64,000 nucleotides of DNA from CAIPFQ01 sp035480615. GTDB taxonomy: Bacteria > Chlamydiota > Chlamydiia > Chlamydiales > SM23-39. Positions 43,065 through 50,824 of this stretch are shown piece after piece; the stretch's first letter is position 1, and every line of letters begins with the position of its first letter. Below the pieces are notes generated by a model that did no database searches, had not been told where the DNA came from, and saw only the letters and a list, made by a program, of their open reading frames with translations. The stretch lies in NCBI GenBank assembly GCA_035480615.1, contig DATIHO010000048.1, positions 35,347 through 99,346 on the forward strand. Reading direction: 5' to 3'. The translations under genes were made by a program, and so were the position numbers.

Positions 43065-44099
43065 ATGGAAGAGTTGCACATTTGGTTTAAAGAAAATCAG
43101 CGTTCATTTCCCTGGAGAGAAAGGAGAGATCCCTATAGAGTTTGGATTTCCGAAGTCATGCTTCAGCAAACAAGAAGTTCGGTCGTGGTTCCCTATTTTC
43201 TAAGATGGATGAAACAATTTCCCGATGTTGCAACGCTTGCCAATGCCTCTTTGGAAACAGTCATCAAAGCCTGGGAAGGGCTTGGATATTATAGCCGCGC
43301 CCGCAATCTTCATCAAGGAGCGCAGCAGATGCTCTCCTTTTTTGATGGAAAAATTCCACATTCAAAAGAAGAATTAATGAAGATTAAAGGTCTTGGGCCA
43401 TACACGACCGGAGCCATTTTGAATTTCGGATTTTATCAAAAAGCCGCGGCGGTCGATGGAAATGTGGCCAGAGTGATCAGCCGCTATTTTGCAATTGCCG
43501 AAAACATTTGCAAGACAGCCGCGCGGAGAAAAATAGAGGAGAAAACTGTAGCTCTTTTGGATGAAAAGCAGCCTTGGGTCACAAGCGAGGCCCTCATTGA
43601 ACTGGGAGCTACGGTTTGTCTGCCGAAGCCCCGGTGCGAACAATGTCCTTTGCAGCCCCGCTGCTTGGCTTTTAAGAGAGGGATTGCCCATGATTTGCCC
43701 ATAAAAAATAAGGAAACATCCACTACCCTTTTAACCCGGGTTGTAGTTGTCATCGAGGCGGCAGGTTCTATTTTGATCCGAAAAGAAAAACCGGGAAAAG
43801 TCATGGCAGATCTTTATGAATTTCCCTATTTTGCAGAAAAAGATCCATCTTTTTGGCGCGTTCGACATATGATTCGTAACTTGAAGAAACTATTTGGGAT
43901 GGATCTTAAGTATGTTCAGTTTTTAGGAGAGGTCACCCACACTTTTACAAGATACAAAGCGCGCCTTTTCCCTTATTTATTGAAAGCGGCCGCTCCGATT
44001 CCGGTGGACGGAAGCATATGGATGTCTCGAGATTGTCTCCAAGAGCTCCCTTTTTCAGCAGGCCATAGAAAAATATTACATCGATACGAACAGGTCTAA
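43065..44099 (+). CDS. mutY: A/G-specific adenine glycosylase MutY
   Basis: Removes adenine opposite 8-oxoguanine, 344 residues. Start ATG 43065, directly behind the repeat end; a weak AGG lies 6 bases upstream. Catalytic Glu in WISEVMLQQTRSSVVVPYF, HhH motif IKGLGPYTTGAIL, catalytic Asp in AAVDGNVARVISRYF, and iron-sulfur ligands CLPKPRCEQCPLQPRC. The C-terminal NUDIX-like domain (VVVIEAAGSILIRKEKPGKV, EVTHTFTRYKARLFPY) checks the opposite base. Overlaps the next gene as TAATG. Confidence 0.93.
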   Translation: MEELHIWFKENQRSFPWRERRDPYRVWISEVMLQQTRSSVVVPYFLRWMKQFPDVATLANASLETVIKAWEGLGYYSRARNLHQGAQQMLSFFDGKIPHSKEELMKIKGLGPYTTGAILNFGFYQKAAAVDGNVARVISRYFAIAENICKTAARRKIEEKTVALLDEKQPWVTSEALIELGATVCLPKPRCEQCPLQPRCLAFKRGIAHDLPIKNKETSTTLLTRVVVVIEAAGSILIRKEKPGKVMADLYEFPYFAEKDPSFWRVRHMIRNLKKLFGMDLKYVQFLGEVTHTFTRYKARLFPYLLKAAAPIPVDGSIWMSRDCLQELPFSAGHRKILHRYEQV

Positions 44100-45193
44100 T
44101 GAGAATTCTTCATTTGGAAGCCTCTCCTGGATGGGGAGGACAGGAAATGCGCATTTTGAGGGAAGCGGAAGAGATGCGTTCTCGCGGCCATGAAGTGTTT
44201 CTAGTGGTGATGCAGAGAGGACAGTTAATCGAAGAGGCATGTAAAGCGGGCTTTACAGCCTATCCTTTAAATTTTCATAAGCCCTATTGGCTTTTGTGTT
44301 TGATTCGACTCCTCTTGCTCATCCGCCGCCACCGCATTGATTTGATCAACACGCACTCTTCTCTAGATGCCTGGATTGGAGGATTGGCTGCGCGCATAAG
44401 CCGGCGGCCGGTGATTCGCACCCGTCATTTATCGACCCCGATAAAACCTGGGTGGAATAGCAGGATCCTTTATGGAAAATTGGCTGATTTTATTGTAACG
44501 ACATGTTCCTCGATCCTTCCGATGATCCGCTTGCAATCCGGGAAAAAGGAATCTGAATGCAAATCTATTCCAACAGGGGTTGATCCAGCTCGAATTTGTT
44601 ATGCGGAAGAAGATGTACAAAATATTCGGTCCAAATTGGGGGTTCTCCAGGGGGATGTATTGATCGGAACCGCTTGTTTTCTACGATCTTGGAAAGGGAT
44701 CGCCGATTTTCTCAAAGCCGCGGATTTGCTGAGGGAATCAAGAGACATCAAATGGGTGGTGATTGGCGGCGGACATGAAGCTTTTTACCGTGAGATGGCG
44801 GCAAAGATGAAATTGGACGGAATCGTCCATTTTACCGGCCATTTAAAAAATCCTTTTGCCGCCATGGCGGCTTTAGATGTGTTTGCTTTGCTCAGTACGG
44901 CACATGAAGGGGTATCGCAAGCTATTTTACAAGCGGCGTATTTGGAAAAACCTCTGGTCTCCACTCCCATTGGAGGACTTGACGAAGTTTGTCTTCATGG
45001 GATTACAGGGATTCGGGTAGAGCCGTTTTCTGCCAGTCAGGTGGCAAAAGCGGTATTGAAATTGAAGGAAAACGCCCCCCTTCGACGGCTGCTTGGCCGA
45101 AACGGGAAGAAACTGATCGAAGAGAAGTTCACTTTACAAGAGACGATCGATCAAATGGAGAGAATATATCTTCAGAGATTGTTGGGGAATTAA
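44099..45193 (+). CDS. Glycosyltransferase, family 4 type
   Basis: 364 residues, GT-B fold. N-terminal MRILHLEASPGWGGQEMRIL, acceptor side DLINTHSSLDAWIGGLAARI, then the donor domain: KSIPTGVDPARI, WVVIGGGHEAFYREM, VHFTGHLKNPFAAMAALDVF and the EX7E-like segment STAHEGVSQAILQAAYLEKP. Transfers a nucleotide-activated sugar to an envelope glycan or LPS core; the acceptor is unknown. Start overlaps the mutY stop, so it is translationally coupled. Confidence 0.85.
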   Translation: MRILHLEASPGWGGQEMRILREAEEMRSRGHEVFLVVMQRGQLIEEACKAGFTAYPLNFHKPYWLLCLIRLLLLIRRHRIDLINTHSSLDAWIGGLAARISRRPVIRTRHLSTPIKPGWNSRILYGKLADFIVTTCSSILPMIRLQSGKKESECKSIPTGVDPARICYAEEDVQNIRSKLGVLQGDVLIGTACFLRSWKGIADFLKAADLLRESRDIKWVVIGGGHEAFYREMAAKMKLDGIVHFTGHLKNPFAAMAALDVFALLSTAHEGVSQAILQAAYLEKPLVSTPIGGLDEVCLHGITGIRVEPFSASQVAKAVLKLKENAPLRRLLGRNGKKLIEEKFTLQETIDQMERIYLQRLLGN

Positions 45194-45260
45194 GATTGGC
45201 TACGAACTTTGGGTCAGACTACGACGTTTTCTGTAATATATTGACGGAAAGCGAGTTATA

Positions 45261-45286
45261 AAAATTTGCAAAATCTTGCAAATTTT
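45261..45286. promoter_or_regulatory. Palindrome upstream of the DUF4143 ATPase
   Basis: Perfect inverted repeat AAAATTTGCAA-AATC-TTGCAAATTTT, 30 bases before the ATPase start. May be an operator. No cognate regulator is known. Confidence 0.4.
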
Positions 45287-45315
45287 GGACCAAATTTTGC
45301 ATAATTGGTCTCATC

Positions 45316-46467
45316 ATGTATAACCGTTTTTTGATCCCCCCAGATCCTCATAGTTATTTTTTATTTGGGCCAAGAGGCACAGGTAAATCGACCTGGCTAA
45401 AAGCTCGTTATCCTCATGCTTATTGGATCGATCTTCTCGATCCTGAAACTCTTCGTTATTTTCTCGTCGCACCTGAAAAATTGATTCAGGTCTTGGCGGA
45501 AGCGCCGCAACAGAAAACGGTGGTCATTGACGAGGTGCAAAAGGCGCCCGATTTGCTGAATGTCGTCCATCACTTAATCGAAGAGAAAAAGGGGTATCAA
45601 TTTGTTCTGACCGGCTCTAGTGCCAGAAAGTTGAAAAAACAGGGAGTCAACTTGCTGGGTGGAAGGGCTCTCTTAAGACACATGCCTCCGTTTTTTGCGG
45701 GGGAGCTGGGGGATTCTTTTAACCTTCCCAGTCATTTACGATTTGGGATGCTCCCTTTGATCCTTGATTCTGAAAATCCCGAAGAGGTGCTTCGCGCTTA
45801 TGGAGGCATCTACTTGAAAGAAGAGGTGCAAGCAGAAGGAATCGTAAGAAATGTGGGGGATTTTGCGCGGTTTTTAGAAACAATGAGCTTTTCTCATGGT
45901 TCAGTACTCAATGCTTCCAATATTTCTCGAGAGTGTCAAATTCCGAGAAAAACGGTAGACAGCTATTTACAAATCTTAGAGGACTTGCTCCTCTCTTTCC
46001 AATTGCAAGTCTTTCACCGAAAAGCCAAAAGAGTGTTAAGCCATCAACCAAAATTTTATTATTTTGACGCAGGCGTCTATTCATCTCTTCGTCCTAAAAA
46101 TTTCTACGATGTAGAGACAGAAAGGGAAGGTCCTGCATTAGAAGGATTGGTGGCCCAGCATCTGAAAGCTTGGGTGGATGCCCAGGCAAATTCTCATCAG
46201 CTCCACTTTTGGCGAACAAGCTCAAAAGTCGAAGTAGATTTTATCGTAAGCGGACCCTCTTGTTTCTTTGCAATCGAGGTAAAAAATGGAACAGCAATTC
46301 ATCCGAGCGATCTGAGAGGGCTAGAAACTTTTAAAGAAGATTATCCGTCAGCGACACCTTTATTACTTTACCGCGGCAAGCATCGGCTCAAGGAACGGAA
46401 TATTCTTGTTATGCCTGTTGAAGAATATCTCCTTAAAATCCATCCTTACAACCCGTTGCCATCCTAA
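45316..46467 (+). CDS. AAA ATPase with DUF4143 domain
   Basis: 383 residues. Walker A FLFGPRGTGKSTWLKAR at about 16-30, Walker B KTVVIDEVQKAPDLLNVVHH, sensor-like FVLTGSSARKLKKQGVNLLG. After about residue 170 come a winged-helix part (NASNISRECQIPRKTVDSYL) and the DUF4143 C-terminus (FYYFDAGVYSSLRP, HFWRTSSKVEVDFIV, FAIEVKNGTAIHPSDLRGLE), which looks like a PD-(D/E)xK fold. Common accessory gene of unknown role. Its stop codon abuts the family D element. Confidence 0.8.
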   Translation: MYNRFLIPPDPHSYFLFGPRGTGKSTWLKARYPHAYWIDLLDPETLRYFLVAPEKLIQVLAEAPQQKTVVIDEVQKAPDLLNVVHHLIEEKKGYQFVLTGSSARKLKKQGVNLLGGRALLRHMPPFFAGELGDSFNLPSHLRFGMLPLILDSENPEEVLRAYGGIYLKEEVQAEGIVRNVGDFARFLETMSFSHGSVLNASNISRECQIPRKTVDSYLQILEDLLLSFQLQVFHRKAKRVLSHQPKFYYFDAGVYSSLRPKNFYDVETEREGPALEGLVAQHLKAWVDAQANSHQLHFWRTSSKVEVDFIVSGPSCFFAIEVKNGTAIHPSDLRGLETFKEDYPSATPLLLYRGKHRLKERNILVMPVEEYLLKIHPYNPLPS

Positions 46468-46640
46468 GAGACTGTTAACGGATTTCGGCTTCGTCGATTT
46501 TGGGGATTATTTTGGCCGATTTTCGGTTTGTTTTTGGGGGGTAATATACATTTGGTCGATATTACCTCCCAAAAACAAACCGAAAATCGGCTCAAAAGAA
46601 CCCCAAAATCGACAGAAGCGAAATCCGTTAACAGTCTCTA
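46467..46640. mobile_element. Family D palindromic element (MITE-like)
   Basis: About 174 bases folding into one long hairpin. Left arm AGAGACTGTTAACGGATTTC, right arm GAAATCCGTTAACAGTCTCT, arms of about 80 bases with few mismatches. No coding capacity. Short matches to its ends occur at the lipA stop (12349-12368) and the speD stop (TAGAGACTGT at 48944). Confidence 0.85.
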
Positions 46641-46647
46641 AGAGGAA

Positions 46648-46669
46648 CAGGTGTAGTTTGCCAATTTCC
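46648..46669 (+). repeat. 22-bp direct repeat, left copy flanking the MNT/HepT module
   Basis: Ends with GGTGTAGTTTGCCAATTTCC, identical over 22 bases to 47659-47680. The two copies are 1011 bases apart and enclose the toxin module. Confidence 0.85.
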
Positions 46670-46952
46670 GCTTAAAATTTTTCGCATAGACGAGTATACT
46701 GCTCTTTTCAAAAGAATTCTAGCACTTTCGGCGAAGCCGATTTTTTCTCAGCTCCAGCGTCAGCGGGAGCTGCTGAAGTGGTATTACTCCTCTTGATCCC
46801 TTGAATAGATGCTGTTATGATAGGCGGTCTGTTGGCAATGAGAATTGTTGATAACTGCTGGGAAATTTCCTCGAAAAATAATTGTAAGAGAACATGACAT
46901 GACTGTTCGGAATAAAAAGTGAGCGGTTCGATCAAAAAAGGATAGATAACCT

Positions 46953-47243
46953 ATGTTATTTCAGGAGGCACAGGCAATCTTAAAGAATCATAAAAAAGCG
47001 CTTCTGCGTCTGGGTGCTCGTGCGCTTTCTCTTTTTGGTTCAGTTGCTAGAGATGAGAGTACTTCTGCCAGTGATATCGATATTCTGATTGATTTCGACT
47101 CAAAAAAAGGTCTCTTTGGTTTTGTGAGTCTTAAGCATTATTTAGAAAAACTCCTTGGATGTGAAGTTGATTTGGTCACCAAAAATGCGCTTCATCCTGC
47201 CCTAAAAAAGAAAATCTTGCGCGAGGCAAAGCATGTCTTCTAG
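46953..47243 (+). CDS. mntA: MNT-type nucleotidyltransferase antitoxin
   Basis: 96 residues. Minimal nucleotidyltransferase with the GSx10DxD signature (FGSVARDESTSASDIDILID: G29, S30, D41, D43) and third acid region CEVDLVTK. In this module family the enzyme AMPylates HepT to silence it. AAGGAT lies upstream of ATG. Overlaps hepT by 11 bases. Confidence 0.85.
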   Translation: MLFQEAQAILKNHKKALLRLGARALSLFGSVARDESTSASDIDILIDFDSKKGLFGFVSLKHYLEKLLGCEVDLVTKNALHPALKKKILREAKHVF

Positions 47244-47586
47244 GGAATGGACGTTCCGCGTTCAGGATATCCTCGAGGCGATTGAAAAGGTTAGTCGCTA
47301 TGTTGAAAACATGACTTTAACTCAGTTTAAGGAAAATGAGCTTGTAATGGATGCGGTCATTAGAAATTTCGAAATCATTGGCGAGGCCAGTAAAAATATT
47401 CCCTTATCCATTCGCCGCTCCTATCCAGAAGTGCCATGGAACGAGATGAGCGGTATGCGAAACGTCCTCATTCATGAATATTTCGGTGTTGATGTCGGCA
47501 CTGTCTGGCACACGACAAAAAAGAACCTGCCAAAACTTCAGAAGCAACTCCGGGCGATTCTCAAAGAAGTTAAGGCTTCGAAATGA
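47233..47586 (+). CDS. hepT: HepT-type HEPN toxin
   Basis: 117 residues, all-helical HEPN ribonuclease. The Rx4HxY motif is intact (R76-NVLI-H81-E-Y83 in MRNVLIHEYFGVD), so the toxin should be active and AMPylatable at Tyr. Helix one reads VQDILEAIEKVSRYVENMTL. Module enclosed by 22-bp direct repeats, suggesting cassette-like movement or excision. Confidence 0.85.
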   Translation: MSSREWTFRVQDILEAIEKVSRYVENMTLTQFKENELVMDAVIRNFEIIGEASKNIPLSIRRSYPEVPWNEMSGMRNVLIHEYFGVDVGTVWHTTKKNLPKLQKQLRAILKEVKASK

Positions 47587-47658
47587 CGCGCAAGATACGC
47601 AAATTTTACGCACTTGACCAAATTTGGGAGCCTTTTTGAAATATGCTAATGAATGTCT

Positions 47659-47680
47659 CAGGTGTAGTTTGCCAATTTCC
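47659..47680 (+). repeat. 22-bp direct repeat, right copy flanking the MNT/HepT module
   Basis: Identical to 46648-46669; see that entry. Confidence 0.85.
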
Positions 47681-47730
47681 TCAGTAGCGATAAAATCTTC
47701 TTTTTTTTAGAATCATCTCATACGATTGTT

Positions 47731-48483
47731 GTGATGCATCAGGATTTGCCGACATTTTTTCAGAGAAAACTATCCATTCTGGATCGATTTATTGATCGAC
47801 GCTGGATTGCGGCGATAGGTACAGTTTTCGCAGGCATTGCGGTTTTAATTTTTTCCTTTCATTCAAGCCCTAAAGCGCCGGATTTTGCATTCGCGGAAAT
47901 TCTCGTTGCAAAATGGATTGCCCTTCCGGAAGACGGTTCGTTGTTTCAAGAAATGTCTAAAGCCCTTAGGAAGGTTCCTACTTTACAGAAAAAATATGAA
48001 CCTGTCATTGCCCAGAAGTTAATGGAGGGCGGCCGGGGAGCTGAAGCCTTGCAGATCGCCTATCGATCTATCGATTTGGCCCGTAGCGAAGTGCCTTATC
48101 ATGCCCATTTTGCCGAAACAAGCCTTGTGATTGAGCGAGGCGATTATCAACAAGCGCTGCTCTCGTCCGTTACCTTGAAGGAAAAGATGACGCGCGAATG
48201 CAATATCGATGCTTTTTGGGGCGAACATCCCAAGGGAGGGTCTCTTCTTTTTGCCCACAATCTCCTTAGGATCGCTTGCCTGCAACAAGAATTAAAAAAT
48301 CGTCCGGGGGAGATGGCCGCCTGGATTGAATTGGAATCGCTATTGAAAAATCACGAAAACAGTCCCACCGCCTATCTTCTTGTAAGTAGTTTTCAAGAAA
48401 AGGGGCTGGATCTAACTCATTATATAACAGAGCGAAAATCATTTTTACAATATATCCAAAGTGATGCTAAAATCGGCGCTTAA
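47731..48483 (+). CDS. Single-pass membrane protein with TPR-like helices
   Basis: 250 residues. One membrane helix near the N-terminus (WIAAIGTVFAGIAVLIFSFH) and a helical soluble domain (GGRGAEALQIAYRSIDLARS, LLRIACLQQELKNRPGEMAA) resembling tetratricopeptide pairs. Family not recognised. Its last codons (SDAKIGA) and stop fall inside a family I repeat, so the native C-terminus has probably been replaced by repeat sequence. Confidence 0.6.
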   Translation: MMHQDLPTFFQRKLSILDRFIDRRWIAAIGTVFAGIAVLIFSFHSSPKAPDFAFAEILVAKWIALPEDGSLFQEMSKALRKVPTLQKKYEPVIAQKLMEGGRGAEALQIAYRSIDLARSEVPYHAHFAETSLVIERGDYQQALLSSVTLKEKMTRECNIDAFWGEHPKGGSLLFAHNLLRIACLQQELKNRPGEMAAWIELESLLKNHENSPTAYLLVSSFQEKGLDLTHYITERKSFLQYIQSDAKIGA

Positions 48484-48522
48484 ACCCGCCCAAAGGCCAA
48501 TTTTTGAATCACTTTGGGTATA
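48451..48522. repeat. Family I palindromic repeat, 72-base copy
   Basis: TATATCCAAAGTGAT at the left and ATCACTTTGGGTATA at the right, with CCCGCCCAAAGGCCAATTTT in between. The left arm is partly deleted. It covers the end of the preceding gene and reaches to 14 bases before speD. Confidence 0.85.
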
Positions 48523-48535
48523 AATTGGAGTATTT

Positions 48536-48946
48536 ATGGAATTTCAATCAAATCAATCTACCTCCAACTGCGCATGCATTGAGCCTGAGGCATATTGGGG
48601 ATATCATCTAATATTGGATTGCAAAGAGTGTGATGTGAATAAAATTAAAGACGCTGAAAACATCCGTTTTTTTGTTCAGTCTCTTGTTCAAGAAATTGAT
48701 ATGAAAGCTTTTGGCGAGCCCCTGATCGAGCATTTCGGATCCCACAATCCGGTTGTGTCAGGCTATTCCCTTATGCAATTGATTGAAACAAGCTCTATAA
48801 CAGGCCATTTCGCTGAAGGAAGCGGCGATGCCTATCTCGATATTTTTTCTTGCAAGCCCTATGATATTGAGATTGCGAAAGCTGTAGTGCGGCGATTTTT
48901 TAATCCTCAAAAAATCAAAATCACTTACTTGACCAGACAAGCTTAG
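48536..48946 (+). CDS. speD: S-adenosylmethionine decarboxylase (proenzyme)
   Basis: 136 residues, the short bacterial/archaeal type that cleaves itself to a pyruvoyl enzyme and makes the aminopropyl donor for spermidine. The active region is IETSSITGHFAEGSGDAYLD followed by IFSC. The cleavage Ser, the His five residues later and the downstream Cys all fall at the expected places, although the usual SH after the cleavage point is SS. TTGGAG lies 6 bases before ATG. No other polyamine gene is in the window. Confidence 0.78.
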   Translation: MEFQSNQSTSNCACIEPEAYWGYHLILDCKECDVNKIKDAENIRFFVQSLVQEIDMKAFGEPLIEHFGSHNPVVSGYSLMQLIETSSITGHFAEGSGDAYLDIFSCKPYDIEIAKAVVRRFFNPQKIKITYLTRQA

Positions 48947-49045
48947 AGACTGTCTTTTCGGGCCTGATTCAGAATTTTCCCTATGAGGGTAACACTTTTT
49001 TGCTTCTTTTCGAGGAGAAAGAAACGTTACCCTGTTTTTCAAGTT

Positions 49046-49163
49046 TATACACCCAAAGTGATTCAAAAATGGGCCTTTGGGCGGGTTCAAAGCGCCGCAA
49101 AATCGATTGTCGGCAGCTTTCAATCCCGCCCAAAGGCCAATTTTTGAATCACTTTGGATGTAT
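49046..49163. repeat. Family I palindromic repeat, full-length copy
   Basis: 118 bases, the longest copy. Left end TATACACCCAAAGTGATTC, right end GAATCACTTTGGATGTAT, inner arms GGGCCTTTGGGCGGG and CCCGCCCAAAGGCC, and a centre with AAAATCGATTGTCGGCAGC. Folds into a long hairpin. Confidence 0.9.
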
Positions 49164-49177
49164 CCCGTTCATTTTCA

Positions 49178-49262
49178 ATGATATCATAGATTCATTAATA
49201 ATGATGTCCCAATAACTTAATTATGATATAATATACTCATTAATAGTTATGTCAAAGTAACT
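49178..49262. repeat. AT-rich imperfect tandem repeat
   Basis: Two imperfect copies built on TCATTAATA ... TAACTTAATAA-like words. A TATAAT word lies at 49227-49232. Probably promoter or regulator-binding DNA for the gene at 49340. Confidence 0.4.
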
Positions 49263-49339
49263 TAATAACAATAAATAGATTTTGATAAATAATCGTAAAG
49301 ATGTTAATTTAATATATAAAACAATCGTGAGAGGGTAAA

Positions 49340-50119
49340 ATGAATATTCGTCTTGATCCAAATAAAATTAATGTAGATAATCTTGTTCAGTCTTATAAAC
49401 AAAAAGACAGGGGATTTTTAAATAAAATTCGGGTGTTTTTTAAAAGTTTCCGCGAAAGTGGCAGACGAGAAATTGCAACATATGCGTTAAAAGAACAGAT
49501 TGAAACTGTGCAGAAAATTCTATCGGATGCTCCTGCCTATGAGGCAGTTCATGCAGCTTTACAATTCCTGGATAAGAGTGAAGAGTTTTTAAGGGGATCT
49601 TCTCAGTCTCAAATAGCTTCTGAGATTCGGTGGATGATCACTGAGACACTTCCAGCGGCATGCGACATGACTATCAGGAAGGTAAATGAAGTCTCATCAA
49701 ATTTGAATTCGCAGCAGGAGCGCTCCACACAGCTCTCCAAACTCAATGCGCAGAAGGCAAAGCTGCAGCAGGAGAAGATCAATCTCCAGACTCAGCGACA
49801 GGGACTGGAGATCACTCTGGGCGATCTAAAGAGACAGGGGCTGCCTCACGGAACGAAGCAGGAAGATGTTAATTCATTGCGAAACGATGAGCAGCTCAAA
49901 AATCAAGAAATAGATCAAATAACTCGACAGATAGATGATTTAGAAAACCAAAAGATTAATACCGAAGTATTTAAATCGCTGCAAGAAGATAAATTAATAA
50001 TAGAGAATTTGATGAAACAGAACAATCCGAAACCGACTCTCGAATTTCAGAGAAAAGTAGATAGGTTGGAGGTGGGTCTGGTGGGGCTTGCAGAGAAAAG
50101 AAAAACACCAAAGGCTTGA
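49340..50119 (+). CDS. Coiled-coil protein of unknown function (effector-like)
   Basis: 259 residues, no signal peptide or membrane segment. GAGAGGG lies 5-6 bases before ATG. The N-terminal half is helical (LNKIRVFFKSFRESGRREIA). A strong coiled coil covers about 115-215 (LNAQKAKLQQEKINLQTQRQ, QIDDLENQKINTEVFKSLQE). No family recognised. Lone gene in an accessory region; a secreted effector is possible but unproven. Confidence 0.55.
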   Translation: MNIRLDPNKINVDNLVQSYKQKDRGFLNKIRVFFKSFRESGRREIATYALKEQIETVQKILSDAPAYEAVHAALQFLDKSEEFLRGSSQSQIASEIRWMITETLPAACDMTIRKVNEVSSNLNSQQERSTQLSKLNAQKAKLQQEKINLQTQRQGLEITLGDLKRQGLPHGTKQEDVNSLRNDEQLKNQEIDQITRQIDDLENQKINTEVFKSLQEDKLIIENLMKQNNPKPTLEFQRKVDRLEVGLVGLAEKRKTPKA

Positions 50120-50205
50120 GGGGAATGAAGACCTGGAACGAATAACGGGGGCTTTGCAAAAGAACTCGAAAATCGAGAGAATCTGAATCTCTTAACAGTC
50201 TTGCC

Positions 50206-50655
50206 TCAATCGTATTCGTCTTCAGTCGAACTCTCGCGAGGCGCTGCTGGATGATTTTCAGATAGTACCTGAGCATGTCTAATATAATAATGGTACGAAG
50301 TGCCAGCAAGAAGTCCTAAAAAGCCAAAAAAGATAAAAGGAATAAAAATCGCAACGATGATCTTCACAAGTCCAAAAATGATCTCTGTGATTTTTTCTTG
50401 TTTAAATGCAAAACGATAAAGCTGCTTAAGCCCCCTTTCAACCGGGGCGGAGAATAGGATCGCGATCAATGCGCCAGCGCTTAAGAAAAAAATCGTCAGC
50501 CTCGGTCCGGTAAAAAAATCATAAGCGCTCGAAATCGCTCCGATGATAATTGCAAGGATAGAGAAAAGCTCTGTTGTGTGTTTGCTCGCAAATCCTTCAA
50601 GTTCATGGACAGACATCCCTTCTTTGAATTTATCAGCGAGTTTGCTTTTTGCCAT
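50206..50655 (-). CDS. Membrane protein with paired hydrophobic segments
   Basis: 149 residues; AGAGGT before ATG. Hydrophobic blocks at about 31-45 (LFSILAIIIGAISSAYDFF), 50-70 (LTIFFLSAGALIAILFS) and 90-125 (IIFGLVKIIVAIFIPFIFFG), charged ends, acidic tail STEDEYD. No signal peptide. Function unknown; the layout could fit an inclusion-membrane protein. Confidence 0.5.
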   Translation of the reverse strand: MAKSKLADKFKEGMSVHELEGFASKHTTELFSILAIIIGAISSAYDFFTGPRLTIFFLSAGALIAILFSAPVERGLKQLYRFAFKQEKITEIIFGLVKIIVAIFIPFIFFGFLGLLAGTSYHYYIRHAQVLSENHPAAPRESSTEDEYD

Positions 50656-50781
50656 TTTTTACCTCTAACTTGTATTTAAATGATTATTTTATTTAATTGC
50701 AATCTCGGTTTCCAGATGTTGTTTCTTAAGTTTCTAAAAAAGAAAATCTTTGGTTGAGTTCTTATCTTTTTTTTCTAGATC

Positions 50782-50802
50782 TTTTGAATCACTTTGGGTA
50801 TA
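50782..50802 (-). repeat. Family I repeat end
   Basis: The last 20 bases, TTTGAATCACTTTGGGTATA, are an exact match to the family I end, just 22 bases before the next gene start. No partner arm is visible, so this is a solo end or part of the gene's promoter. Confidence 0.75.
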
Positions 50803-50824
50803 ACACCCTCTAATCGTTGAAAAG

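Larger units (their letters stand above)
48947..49339. other. Repeat-filled intergenic stretch
   Basis: No gene is supported. Holds a family I element (49046-49163) and an AT-rich, internally repeated segment (49178-49262) that probably contains the promoter of the coiled-coil gene. Open frames crossing the element are translations of the repeat. Confidence 0.6.

Noticed and set aside
46708..46935. 75-codon minus-strand frame upstream of mntA
   Set aside because: Starts with TTG, has no ribosome site, and its end is low-complexity Ala/Lys; a GC hairpin (CAGCTCC/GGGAGCTG) explains the unusual look. Kept out as a gene.
48758..49215. Open frames across the speD end and the family I element (both strands)
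   Set aside because: Their shared peptides (such as SIPPKG or LNHFGC) are translations of the repeat; the rest is antisense to speD.
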